Shown here: piece by piece, positions 1-6,437 of the stretch
How the letters are laid out: each line of letters begins with the position of its first letter
Numbering within the stretch: position 1 is the first letter of the stretch
NCBI RefSeq assembly: GCF_018260555.1
Contig: NZ_JAGLBB010000092.1
Location: 1-7,563 of the forward strand
Source: Deinococcus sp.
GTDB lineage: Bacteria > Deinococcota > Deinococci > Deinococcales > Deinococcaceae
Length of the DNA stretch: 7,563 bases
Direction: 5' to 3'
Program-made: the position numbers and the translations under genes
Notes under the pieces: generated by a model
What the model saw: the letters and a program-made list of their open reading frames with translations, nothing else
What the model was told of the DNA's origin: nothing
Databases searched by the model: none

Positions 1-76
1 TCTTTACGCGTCAACCTCATTGCGGCGGTGTGTAATCGCACCGTTGTCAACGTGGCGTGACTTTCGCAGGAGGTCT
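1..76 (-). mobile_element. Probable end of an insertion sequence, interrupting the integrase gene
   Basis: The integrase reading frame is recognisable up to its HALRHT motif (codons ending near base 79), after which similarity to any recombinase stops. On the minus strand the sequence from about base 76 reads GACCTCCTGCGAAAGTC, which resembles, from memory, terminal inverted repeats of IS5-family (ISL2-like) elements; this was not checked. An ATG at 20-18 (minus) opens a frame MRLTRK that runs off the window about 55 bases inside the presumed end, where a transposase would start. No good ribosome binding site precedes it. The exact boundary (about 74-81) and target duplication cannot be fixed because the other end of the element lies outside. 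The family assignment is tentative; an interruption here is better supported than its identity. Confidence 0.45.
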
Positions 77-1119
77 ATTGTATGCCGTAGCGCGTGAACG
101 GAGAGGGCAGGAATCCCGAGGTCGTCGCACAGCTTCTTCACCTTGCGGTTGAGGCTGTTGGGGTGCTGCATCTCGCCCTTGCGGGTGGTGAATACGTAGG
201 TTGGGTCAGGCTGTCCCGGTTGCTGTCGCTGGGCCTGCAGGTCAAGGACGCGGCCCAGGATCTCCTGCGCCTTTGGGGAGAGGTGGACGGTACGCCGTGA
301 CGACTCGTTCTTCGGCTCGGTCAGGGTGCGGCTCTTCGTGCCGTAGGTGGCGAGTGCCTGTTCGACGCGCAGGGTGCCCGCTTTGAGGTCAACGTCCTGC
401 CAGCGGAGGCCGAACAGTTCCCCCCGGCGCAGCCCGGTGCGGAGTGCGAAGGCAATGGCGAAGCCCAGCATGTCGTCGCTGCCCAGGGCGGCCTGTTCGA
501 GCTGCCGCGCCTGCTCGGGGGTCCAGGCGCTGACCTTGCGGGTGGCCTTGCGTTTCTCCTGGCGCTTGGGCACGGTGACGTTCAGTGCTGGATTGGAGGT
601 GATGTACTTCGCTTCCAGCGCGTAGCCGAGGGAGAGGCGCAGGACCGTGTGGATCTGGTAGCGGCTGCGTTCCAGCGTGCTGCTGTCCTTCAGGTTGATG
701 TGGAAGTCGTTCAGCGCGGTGGTGTCCAGGGCCGTCAGCTTCCAGGAGCCCAGGCGGGGCTTGACGTGGTTCTCGATCAGTTCGCGCTGGATCTGCAGCG
801 TGCGGGGGCTCAGGCCCTCCTGTTCCCGCTTGCGACGCATCCACTCGTCGAGGAGGTCGGCGTAGGTGAGCTGGGCGGCGCGGGCTGGCGCGTCCATGCC
901 CTCGTGCGTTCGCTTAGCAGCCCACATCTGTTCGCGGGCCTCGGTGATGGAGCGGCCCTGGTACGTGCCCTTGATGCGCCTGTGCTCGCCGCTCCTGAGC
1001 GTGACGCGGATGGCCCAGCTGTAGACCTTCTCGCCCGTGGGCAGCTGGCGTACCTCCCGGATGGAGCCTTCCCCGTTGCCACGTCGTCCCTGCGGCTTCG
1101 TTGTTTTCGTTCGGGTCAT
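4..1119 (-). CDS. Tyrosine recombinase / phage-type integrase, C-terminally truncated
   Basis: Site-specific recombinase of an integrative element. From the chosen start the protein has an N-terminal arm-type DNA-binding region (about 10-75, GNGEGSI then a W-A-I-R-V strand), a SAM-like core-binding domain (about 83-185) and a catalytic domain from about 197. Visible catalytic residues are Arg231 in TGLRRGE, Lys270 in EPKNESSRR, and His342/Arg345 in HALRHT. The family then needs a further His/Trp and the nucleophilic Tyr roughly 25-45 residues on; these are absent. Instead about 24 unrelated residues (IDLLRKSRHV...) lead to a stop at 4-6, apparently coded by an inserted element. The product should therefore be unable to cleave DNA. 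The start is the ATG at 1119 because AGGAGG (1125-1130) lies 5 bases upstream; an in-frame ATG at 1140 has no such site. It is divergent from the primase-like gene, the usual integrase-replication gene pairing of phage satellites and integrative elements. Confidence 0.9.
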   Translation of the reverse strand: MTRTKTTKPQGRRGNGEGSIREVRQLPTGEKVYSWAIRVTLRSGEHRRIKGTYQGRSITEAREQMWAAKRTHEGMDAPARAAQLTYADLLDEWMRRKREQEGLSPRTLQIQRELIENHVKPRLGSWKLTALDTTALNDFHINLKDSSTLERSRYQIHTVLRLSLGYALEAKYITSNPALNVTVPKRQEKRKATRKVSAWTPEQARQLEQAALGSDDMLGFAIAFALRTGLRRGELFGLRWQDVDLKAGTLRVEQALATYGTKSRTLTEPKNESSRRTVHLSPKAQEILGRVLDLQAQRQQPGQPDPTYVFTTRKGEMQHPNSLNRKVKKLCDDLGIPALSVHALRHTIDLLRKSRHVDNGAITHRRNEVDA

Positions 1120-1219
1120 GGGTGCCTCCTGTCGCCGCATCCGGCGGCGGAGAAGGATTGTCCAATACTGACTGTATTTTCTTTAGAAGAAAAAAAGCGG
1201 TGTATCCGAAGCTGAGAGC
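1120..1219. promoter_or_regulatory. Divergent control region between integrase and primase-like gene
   Basis: This is the only AT-rich stretch near these two genes. It holds two dyads: AATAC-tgact-GTATT (1164-1178) and TTTTCTT-tag-AAGAAAA (1177-1193, perfect 7-base arms). Possible -10 boxes of TAnnnT form overlap the first dyad on both strands: TATTTT at 1175-1180 (plus) and TACAGT at 1176-1171 (minus). I find no convincing -35 boxes. A GC-rich hairpin (CGCCG 1133-1137 / CGGCG 1142-1146) lies just upstream of the integrase Shine-Dalgarno sequence. The geometry suits a repressor that controls both genes, but no repressor gene is in the window. The primase-like gene itself has only a weak ribosome binding site (GAGAGC directly before ATG). 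Confidence 0.4.
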
Positions 1220-2941
1220 ATGACGACACGCACTTCGGTTCTGCGTACCCTGTTCCCCGGCCACCCCGATCAGCACCTCTGCTGGACCCACAGCAATCCC
1301 GACGGCAGCAAGGAGATACGGTATCGAAGGCGGGGTGCCAAGAATGACGACTACGAGCGTCACCTGCACCCCGATACGGTCCCTGGACCCGGCGCCCTGG
1401 GCGTGATGCCCGGCGTGTCCAGGCGGGGGCGCCTGGTGACTTCCTGGGCCATGCTGGATCTCGACACCTTCACTCCTGAAGCACTGGCGGCCCTGCGAGG
1501 TGCCCTCGACAGCCACGAGCTGCCCTACCTGCTCACGACCGGCACGACTGGGCGCGGCGCGCACCTGTGGTTCCTGCTGAGCGAACCCATCACCCTGAGA
1601 GCGGCGTGGCGTGCTGTCGACTTTCTGGGGAGGGCTGCCCGTCACGTCGGCGTGACTGGGCTTGACCTGCGGCCTTCCCAGGAAGAAGGAACGGGCAGCG
1701 GCGTGCTGCTGCCGTACCGGGGTGCGGACCGCGACGGTCTGGGCGTGAACCCCTTGTATCTGCCGACCGGGGAGCCGGTCTCGCTGGATGACACGCCTGA
1801 CCTGCCGCGTGTCGATGCAGGGGTCTTCACGGCGCTGGGCAGGCGGCGCGACGTGTCCCGGTTCCTCGGTGGGGAAGGACCACGTCCGCGACCACCCCGT
1901 CGTCCCCGGTTGCCCCCTCTGCCCAGCGTGCTGGGACCTGACGGTGTGCCTGAGCGCTGGGCTGCCGAACTGGAACGTGTGAGAGACCTGTGGACTGAGG
2001 GGCGACGCCACCACCTCACGCTGGCCGTGAGTGCCTACGGGCTGGCGCTGGGCCTACCGGGGGAGCAGGTGCAGGCTGACCTGATGGCCGTGATCGTGGC
2101 CGCAGGCGACCCCGAGCACCAGGAGCGCCTGACCATCATCGAGCGGACCCTGGAACGGGCGGCGCAGGGGGAAAGCCTGGCGTACCGCGCCTTCTACGCG
2201 GCGGCAGGGCTCGATGCGCCGGGCGGCACCACCGACGCGGTCAGGGAGCGGATTGCGGTCTGGCTGGATGCACTGATGACGCAGCCGTGGCCGGGGAAGG
2301 GCGGGAAGACCGACCGCAGCCTGTGGAAGACCCTGCTGGGCCTATCGTGGCGGTACGGGGTCCTGCACCCTGACGGTGTGGAGCTCAGCGTGGCGTGGAC
2401 GCAACTGCTCAGAGAGGCGGACATCGGCTCTGAGGACACGCTGTCGCAGGGTCTGGCGAGGCTGGAAGCTCTGGGCCTCCTGCAGCGTGGCCGACACGGC
2501 GAGGGCACGAAATCTGGATCGTTCATTCTGTTGTGGGCGAACCGAAGTACTCTTACAACGGGGGGGAAGATCACCCCAGAAGAATTCTTCGGATTCACTA
2601 CGCCCCTCCGCAACGGAAGAGGCAGACTCGGCAAGCGCGCCGAACAGATCCTCGACCTGATCCACTGGCACGGCCCCCAGGACCGCCGCGCCCTCGCCCG
2701 CCACCTACGTACCCGCCCCGCCGACCTGCACGACCTCCTCGACCAGATGATCGACGACCACCTCCTCGAAGAGCACGCCCGCGACGGTCCACTCCACCTT
2801 GCCGAGCAACTCGCCCAGCACCTCGAAGCCCGGCAGCACCGCGACGGCACCAACGTCGCCCGCGACCGACAACGCGCCCTGATCCAGGACAGACGGGAAC
2901 GTTATCGGGCACGCTACGCCCGGCGCCGCAGGCAGCGCTGA
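1220..2941 (+). CDS. Primase-like protein (archaeo-eukaryotic primase fold) with C-terminal winged-helix domains
   Basis: Probably the replication protein of the mobile element, synthesising primers or short DNA on the element's template. The N-terminal third shows archaeo-eukaryotic primase features: an acidic pair in MLDLD (Asp80, Asp82), the glycine/histidine motif TTGTTGRGAHLWFLL (105-120, His115), and GLDLRPSQ to VLLPY (147-166), which fits the third catalytic strand with Asp149 as the likely acidic residue. The set resembles prim-pol and TOTE-type primase domains. Residues about 255-335 (GRRHHLTLAVSAYGL onward) look like a helical primase-C-terminal (PriCT-like) module. Residues about 343-440 and 468-520 look like two winged-helix units (SLWKTLLGLSWRYGVL; AEQILDLIHWHG), followed by a basic tail (RYRARYARRRRQR). 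No Walker A motif or helicase domain is seen, so unwinding would need another protein. It ends 7 bases from the convergent hsdM stop. Base composition and codon use shift at about 2510-2640. A regulator with an unusual N-terminus is a less likely alternative. Confidence 0.75.
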   Translation: MTTRTSVLRTLFPGHPDQHLCWTHSNPDGSKEIRYRRRGAKNDDYERHLHPDTVPGPGALGVMPGVSRRGRLVTSWAMLDLDTFTPEALAALRGALDSHELPYLLTTGTTGRGAHLWFLLSEPITLRAAWRAVDFLGRAARHVGVTGLDLRPSQEEGTGSGVLLPYRGADRDGLGVNPLYLPTGEPVSLDDTPDLPRVDAGVFTALGRRRDVSRFLGGEGPRPRPPRRPRLPPLPSVLGPDGVPERWAAELERVRDLWTEGRRHHLTLAVSAYGLALGLPGEQVQADLMAVIVAAGDPEHQERLTIIERTLERAAQGESLAYRAFYAAAGLDAPGGTTDAVRERIAVWLDALMTQPWPGKGGKTDRSLWKTLLGLSWRYGVLHPDGVELSVAWTQLLREADIGSEDTLSQGLARLEALGLLQRGRHGEGTKSGSFILLWANRSTLTTGGKITPEEFFGFTTPLRNGRGRLGKRAEQILDLIHWHGPQDRRALARHLRTRPADLHDLLDQMIDDHLLEEHARDGPLHLAEQLAQHLEARQHRDGTNVARDRQRALIQDRRERYRARYARRRRQR

Positions 2942-2948
2942 CCCACCC

Positions 2949-4427
2949 TCACGCCAGCGCGGGCTCGGCCTCCTCGGGCACCTCCAACTCGTCGGCCACC
3001 TGGCGGAACTCATCCAGCGCCGCCTCCAGGCTCTCCACGATCTCGGCGGCAAGCACGCCCGGCCTGGGCAGATCCGCACCCTCCTCCAGGCTGTCGTCCT
3101 TCAGCCAGAACACGTCCAAGTTCACCTTGTCGCGGGCCAGCAACTCCTGCAGCGAGAACTTCCGGAACCGTTCGGACTCCACCCGCTTCGAGCGGTCCCC
3201 GGCGTGGTACGCCTCCTCGAACGGCACCAGGTCGGCCGCGCCCATCGGACGGGTCTTCAGGGTGAAGTGATGGTTCGTCCGCAGGTCGTAGAACCACACG
3301 TCCCGCGTCCGGGCCTCCTCGCCGCTGGCGTGCCGGTCGAAGAACAGCACGTTCGCCTTCACGCCCTGCGCGTAGAAGATCCCCGTCGGCAGACGCAGGA
3401 TCGTATGCAGGTCGCAGTCCTGCAACAGGCGGCGCCGCACCGTCTCGCCCGCTCCCGCCTCGAACAGCACGTTGTCGGGCACCACCACCGCCGCCCGGCC
3501 CCCCACGCGCAGCATCGACAGGATGTGCTGCAGGAAGTTCAGCTGCTTGTTCGGTGTCTGCGCCACGAAATCCGGCCGGGCGTACGACACCTTCTGCCGC
3601 TTCACGCGCCCTTCCTCGTCCACCTCGGCGACCGCGCCCTTCACCCCGAACGGCGGGTTCGCCAGCACGATGTCCACCGACCGCGACGGCGGCTGCGCCA
3701 GGCTGTCCACCCGCTGCACGGGCGTCTCCTTGCCCCCAATCCCGTGCAGGAACATGTTCATGGCCGACAGGCGCACCACGCTATCCACGATGTCCGCGCC
3801 GAAGAACGTCCGCTCCCGCAGCGTCTCCCGCTCATCACGGTCCAGCGGGAACTCCTTGACCAGGTAGTCCCGCGCCGCCAGCAGGAACCCACCCGTCCCG
3901 CACGCCGGATCCGCAATCGTCTCGCCCGGCTCGGGCCGCATGACCCGCACCATCGCGTCGATCAGTGGGCGGGGCGTGAAGTACTGACCCGCACCCCCAC
4001 GCACGTCCTCGGCGTTGCGCTGCAGCAGCCCCTCGTAGATCTCGCCCTTCACGTCGAAGGGCAACCCCGACCACTGCTGTTGCTCGATCAATCCCACCAC
4101 GCGCCGCAGCGTCGCCGGGTCGTTGATCTTGTTCTGCGCCTTCCGGAAGATCACGCCCAGCAGCCCCGACGCCTTCCCCAGCTCCTCCAGGGTCCGCCGG
4201 TACTGGACTTCCAGGTCCACGCCCGTCAGCGGCTCCAGCCGCGCCCATGAGAACTCTTCGGGCACGGTCGGCGCGTCCGGCTGGCCTTTCATCTCGTCGG
4301 CCATCTTCAGGAACAGCAGGAACGTGATCTGCTCCAGGTAGTCGCCGTAACTGACGCCGTCGTTCCTGAGGACGTGCGCCAGATTCCAGACGCGGGCAAC
4401 AAGCTGAGCGGAGGACGGTTGGGTCAT
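2949..4427 (-). CDS. hsdM: Type I restriction-modification methyltransferase subunit (HsdM)
   Basis: N6-adenine DNA methyltransferase subunit; with HsdS it forms the M2S1 methylase core of a type I R-M enzyme, using S-adenosylmethionine. From the chosen start the N-terminal HsdM helical domain (about 5-140: LVARVWNLAHVLRNDGVSYGDYLEQITFLLFLKMADE) is followed by QYFTPR (148-153), motif I DPACGTGGF (173-181) for the methyl donor, and the catalytic NPPF (257-260). At about 492 residues the length is normal and the gene looks intact. The ATG at 4427 is chosen because MTQPSSAQLV matches the usual HsdM beginning; the frame stays open to an ATG at 4436 and a GTG at 4448, and none of the three has a strong ribosome binding site, so leaderless or weak initiation is possible. 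Unusually, hsdM lies downstream of hsdS on its strand, with two opposite-strand genes between, so it must have its own promoter. No hsdR is present in the window. Confidence 0.95.
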   Translation of the reverse strand: MTQPSSAQLVARVWNLAHVLRNDGVSYGDYLEQITFLLFLKMADEMKGQPDAPTVPEEFSWARLEPLTGVDLEVQYRRTLEELGKASGLLGVIFRKAQNKINDPATLRRVVGLIEQQQWSGLPFDVKGEIYEGLLQRNAEDVRGGAGQYFTPRPLIDAMVRVMRPEPGETIADPACGTGGFLLAARDYLVKEFPLDRDERETLRERTFFGADIVDSVVRLSAMNMFLHGIGGKETPVQRVDSLAQPPSRSVDIVLANPPFGVKGAVAEVDEEGRVKRQKVSYARPDFVAQTPNKQLNFLQHILSMLRVGGRAAVVVPDNVLFEAGAGETVRRRLLQDCDLHTILRLPTGIFYAQGVKANVLFFDRHASGEEARTRDVWFYDLRTNHHFTLKTRPMGAADLVPFEEAYHAGDRSKRVESERFRKFSLQELLARDKVNLDVFWLKDDSLEEGADLPRPGVLAAEIVESLEAALDEFRQVADELEVPEEAEPALA

Positions 4428-4508
4428 GCCGCACATCTTCGCATTCACGCCCCGTCCGGGCGGTAAGGTCTGAGCGAACCCGCTGTCCAGGAGGCCACAT
4501 GACCCAAC
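4418..4508. repeat. 11-bp perfect inverted repeat spanning the divergent hsdM and EcsC-gene starts
   Basis: GTTGGGTCATG at 4418-4428 and CATGACCCAAC at 4498-4508 are exact reverse complements, separated by 69 bases. Each arm contains the start codon of one gene, because HsdM (from ATG 4427) and the EcsC-family protein both begin Met-Thr-Gln on ATG ACC CAA. The symmetry also supports 4427 as the hsdM start. It may be a paired operator or translational signal, or a chance product of similar N-termini. Confidence 0.6.
4428..4498. promoter_or_regulatory. Divergent promoter region of hsdM and the EcsC gene
   Basis: All signals for both divergent genes must fit in about 70 bases. On the plus strand TAAGGT (4464-4469) fits a TAnnnT -10 box, giving a leader of roughly 20-25 bases that contains AGGAGG (4489-4494) before the ATG at 4499. 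A small GC hairpin (CGCCC 4448-4452 / GGGCG 4458-4462) lies in the middle. I cannot identify a clear hsdM promoter; its Shine-Dalgarno is weak for every candidate start. Confidence 0.35.
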
Positions 4509-5368
4509 GAACCGACCCGATCAAAGAAAAGGAGTACGAGAAGCGAGCCCGGCAGGAAATCCACGACTGGGAGAACAAACCGCTGACCCTGCTGCAGGAA
4601 GCAGGCGAGAAGGTCTCTCAGGGCGTCGAGAAGGCCGGAGCGGTCATCGGGCGCATCGTCCCCAGCCGGGTCAGCAAGGCCGTCACGGGCGGGATTGAGA
4701 ACACCCTGCACGGTTTCGGCACCGCCATGGGCAAGACCATCAACCCCGCCAGCATCGAAACCCAGGTCAGCGCCAACTGGGACGACGCGAACTGCTGCTG
4801 CGAGCTCGAAGCCCGCGACCAGCTGGCCCGCAAGAGCGCCAACATCCACATCACGGTCGCCACCGCCGAGGGCGCCGCGCTGGGTGCGGGCGGCATCGCC
4901 ACCACCCTCGTCGACATCCCCGCGTTCGTCGCGCTTTCTCTGCGCGCCATTGCCGACATTGCCTTGATTTATGGGTACGATCCCCGTAAGGACGAGGAGC
5001 GCCACTACCTGTTCACAGTTCTGGCTATTTCTCTGTCTGCCGGGGCGAAGGCGAAGCAAGAGGTCATGCTCACTCTGAAAGCCCTGGAAAAGGAATTCAG
5101 GAGGGGTACATGGAAAGGAGCCAATGAGATAATTGCCAAGTTCGTTGGCAGAGAGGCCTTCGACCTTAAAAAGTTTGCCAAACGTCTCGGTATCGAGTTG
5201 ACCAAAAGAAAGGCTGCTCAGATCGTTCCCGTCGTTGGAGCTGCGGTGGGTGGGGCCATGAACGGCACCATGCTGTACCAGATCACCGAGACCGCGCAGA
5301 TGGTCTACCGCCGCCGCTGGCTGGCCGACCACCGTGGCCTCTCCACCGTTGACGCTGCTGACGACTGA
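4499..5368 (+). CDS. EcsC-family protein
   Basis: The 289-residue product fits the EcsC protein family (named after the third gene of the Bacillus ecs locus), whose biochemical function is unknown. Visible hallmarks are the glycine-rich core EGAALGAGGIATTLVDIP (124-141), then RAIADIALIYGYD (149-161), and near the C-terminus the helix KRKAAQIVPVVGAAVGGAMN (236-255) followed by AQMVYRRRWL (266-275). Residues 1-40 are charged and helical; hydrophobic stretches at 126-160 and 241-262 could associate with membrane, but I see no signal peptide. A Cys-Cys-Cys run lies at 99-101. The start is set by AGGAGG 4 bases upstream. It is divergent from hsdM and 67 bases ahead of the GIY-YIG gene on the same strand, so the two may be one operon. 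DNA for residues about 155-245 is clearly less GC-rich (45-50% in hand-counted lines) than the part before it (80%), suggesting a mosaic gene. A link to defence is inferred from location only. Confidence 0.8.
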   Translation: MTQRTDPIKEKEYEKRARQEIHDWENKPLTLLQEAGEKVSQGVEKAGAVIGRIVPSRVSKAVTGGIENTLHGFGTAMGKTINPASIETQVSANWDDANCCCELEARDQLARKSANIHITVATAEGAALGAGGIATTLVDIPAFVALSLRAIADIALIYGYDPRKDEERHYLFTVLAISLSAGAKAKQEVMLTLKALEKEFRRGTWKGANEIIAKFVGREAFDLKKFAKRLGIELTKRKAAQIVPVVGAAVGGAMNGTMLYQITETAQMVYRRRWLADHRGLSTVDAADD

Positions 5369-5375
5369 AAGAAAC

Positions 5376-5402
5376 TTACTCCTCGGCAGTCAGTAGATCG
5401 TC
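5376..5402 (-). repeat. Degenerate copy of the hsdS 3' end, upstream of the GIY-YIG gene
   Basis: On the minus strand these bases encode ...DLLTAEE-stop, matching the HsdS C-terminus ...PLLTEKE-stop in sequence, frame and stop codon. Base by base, 5376-5402 and 6421-6447 agree at 19 of 27 positions, including the first eight (TTACTCCT). The open frame continues minus-ward through the nuclease gene but is not HsdS-like beyond this tail. It may be a remnant of a former hsdS 3' end; the match is short, so chance is not excluded. The rest of the 5369-5435 gap holds the ribosome binding site of the next gene and no clear promoter or terminator. Confidence 0.35.
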
Positions 5403-5435
5403 TGCGACGCCGACCTCGCCGGGTAGGAGGACAGG

Positions 5436-6437
5436 ATGAGCCAGGAACTGTTCACGCACCTCGGATTTCCCGACCTGAGGGACGTCAGGGACACCCCGTC
5501 CATCGCGGGTCACCACGCCGCTCACCAGCGCTGCGGGATCTACTTGATGGTCTTTGAGAACGGCGAGGCGTACGCCGGTCAGGCCGTGGACGTCGTACGC
5601 CGCTACGCCCAGCACCGCAAGACGTACGCGGACATCACGCAGATGACCTTCCAGAGCGTCCCCGCCGACGACCTGAATCACGTCGAGGAACAGGTCATCC
5701 ACCACCTCCAGCGGCACGGCGTTCTCCTGCGGAATATTGCGCTCATGAGCCACGTCCTGGGCGAGCGGAACTTCGATCAGGTCGTTCCCCCGGCCGATCA
5801 GGACCGCTGGCTTGGCGGTGAACTCCTCACCGACTCGAACGAGGCCATCCGGGATGAGGACCTGCGCCGCCGCCTGGCCCCCCGCTTCCAGACGTTCCAG
5901 AAGCTCCCGCACGCCGACCACGCCACCGACCTCCTGAACATGTACCTGACCGCCGTTATTTCCGCGCCGCGCCGAACGGAGCTGACCTTCTGGGCGGTGA
6001 GCTGCCTGCCGGGCCAGAACGCCAATGTCACGGCCAGGGCTGGGCAGGTGTATTACCGCGTCAACCTGAACATGCAGGAAGTCCTGACCGCCTTCGAGCA
6101 CGAGGGGGAGCTGGCCGTCTCCTTCCACGTCGCCCAGAGCCCGCTTGCGGCAGGATTCGGCCCGAACTGGCTGGATTTCTTCAACAACGGCGACTACCAG
6201 GCCACCCTGCACGGCTACCAGCCCGGCGGCCCCGACCAGTGCGAACTGATCGCCCTGAACGCCCCGGCTGCCGCCGCCCTGATTGTCGACGAACATGTCA
6301 GCGCCGCCATGCGCCTGATGAACCTGCGCCTAATGCGGAAGGGAGCCACGTACTACGGCCGCTACCACAACCTGGACCTGGCGGACGCCGCCTTCAACTA
6401 CGGCGACGAGGTCGAGCCGGTTACTCCTTTTCAGTGA
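5436..6437 (+). CDS. GIY-YIG nuclease-domain protein, probable accessory or defence endonuclease
   Basis: Residues about 31-101 form a GIY-YIG nuclease domain: GIY (34-36), YAG in place of YIG (46-48), Arg56 and His60 in RRYAQH, Glu84/Glu85 in VEEQV, and Asn100 in LRNI. The Arg-x3-His spacing matches, as I recall, the restriction enzyme Eco29kI (Arg104/His108) rather than the UvrC or homing types. All expected catalytic residues are present, so a metal-dependent DNA-cutting activity is plausible. The remaining 230 residues match no domain I recognise; they contain the segment VYYRVNLNMQEVLTAFEHEG (about 205-224) and may hold target binding. The start is fixed by AGGAGG 5 bases before the ATG. 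It lies 67 bases after the EcsC gene, same strand. Its last 17 bases overlap the 3' end of hsdS, transcribed oppositely, so the two coding regions share sequence. Substrate, and whether host DNA is protected by the neighbouring methylase, are unknown. Confidence 0.8.
   Translation: MSQELFTHLGFPDLRDVRDTPSIAGHHAAHQRCGIYLMVFENGEAYAGQAVDVVRRYAQHRKTYADITQMTFQSVPADDLNHVEEQVIHHLQRHGVLLRNIALMSHVLGERNFDQVVPPADQDRWLGGELLTDSNEAIRDEDLRRRLAPRFQTFQKLPHADHATDLLNMYLTAVISAPRRTELTFWAVSCLPGQNANVTARAGQVYYRVNLNMQEVLTAFEHEGELAVSFHVAQSPLAAGFGPNWLDFFNNGDYQATLHGYQPGGPDQCELIALNAPAAAALIVDEHVSAAMRLMNLRLMRKGATYYGRYHNLDLADAAFNYGDEVEPVTPFQ

Noticed and set aside
914..2014. Minus-strand frame spanning the integrase start and the primase N-terminus
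   Set aside because: It crosses two real genes and the divergent region, has no domain, and is rich in Gln, Pro and Arg as expected from a shadow.
2560..2566. Run of seven G as a programmed frameshift site
   Set aside because: The zero frame continues into a credible winged-helix domain and the other frames give low-complexity protein, so there is no product that needs a shift.
2579..2590. 12-bp perfect palindrome GAAGAATTCTTC
   Set aside because: It lies inside the primase-like coding region over Glu-Glu-Phe-Phe codons, with no nearby promoter or second copy; chance is a sufficient explanation.
2533..3270. Long plus-strand frame rich in Pro and Arg starting in the primase-like gene and running into hsdM
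   Set aside because: It is low-complexity translation of GC-rich DNA in the wrong phase, crosses both convergent stops and shows no domain. The primase-like and hsdM frames give recognisable folds in the same bases.
3204..4250. Long plus-strand open frame opposite hsdM
   Set aside because: It is the antisense shadow of hsdM, rich in His, Arg, Gln and Pro with no motif, whereas hsdM shows the full methyltransferase motif set.
5376..6296. Long minus-strand frame opposite the GIY-YIG gene
   Set aside because: Its body looks like an antisense shadow with no recognised domain. Only the last residues resemble the HsdS tail, and those are reported separately as a repeat.
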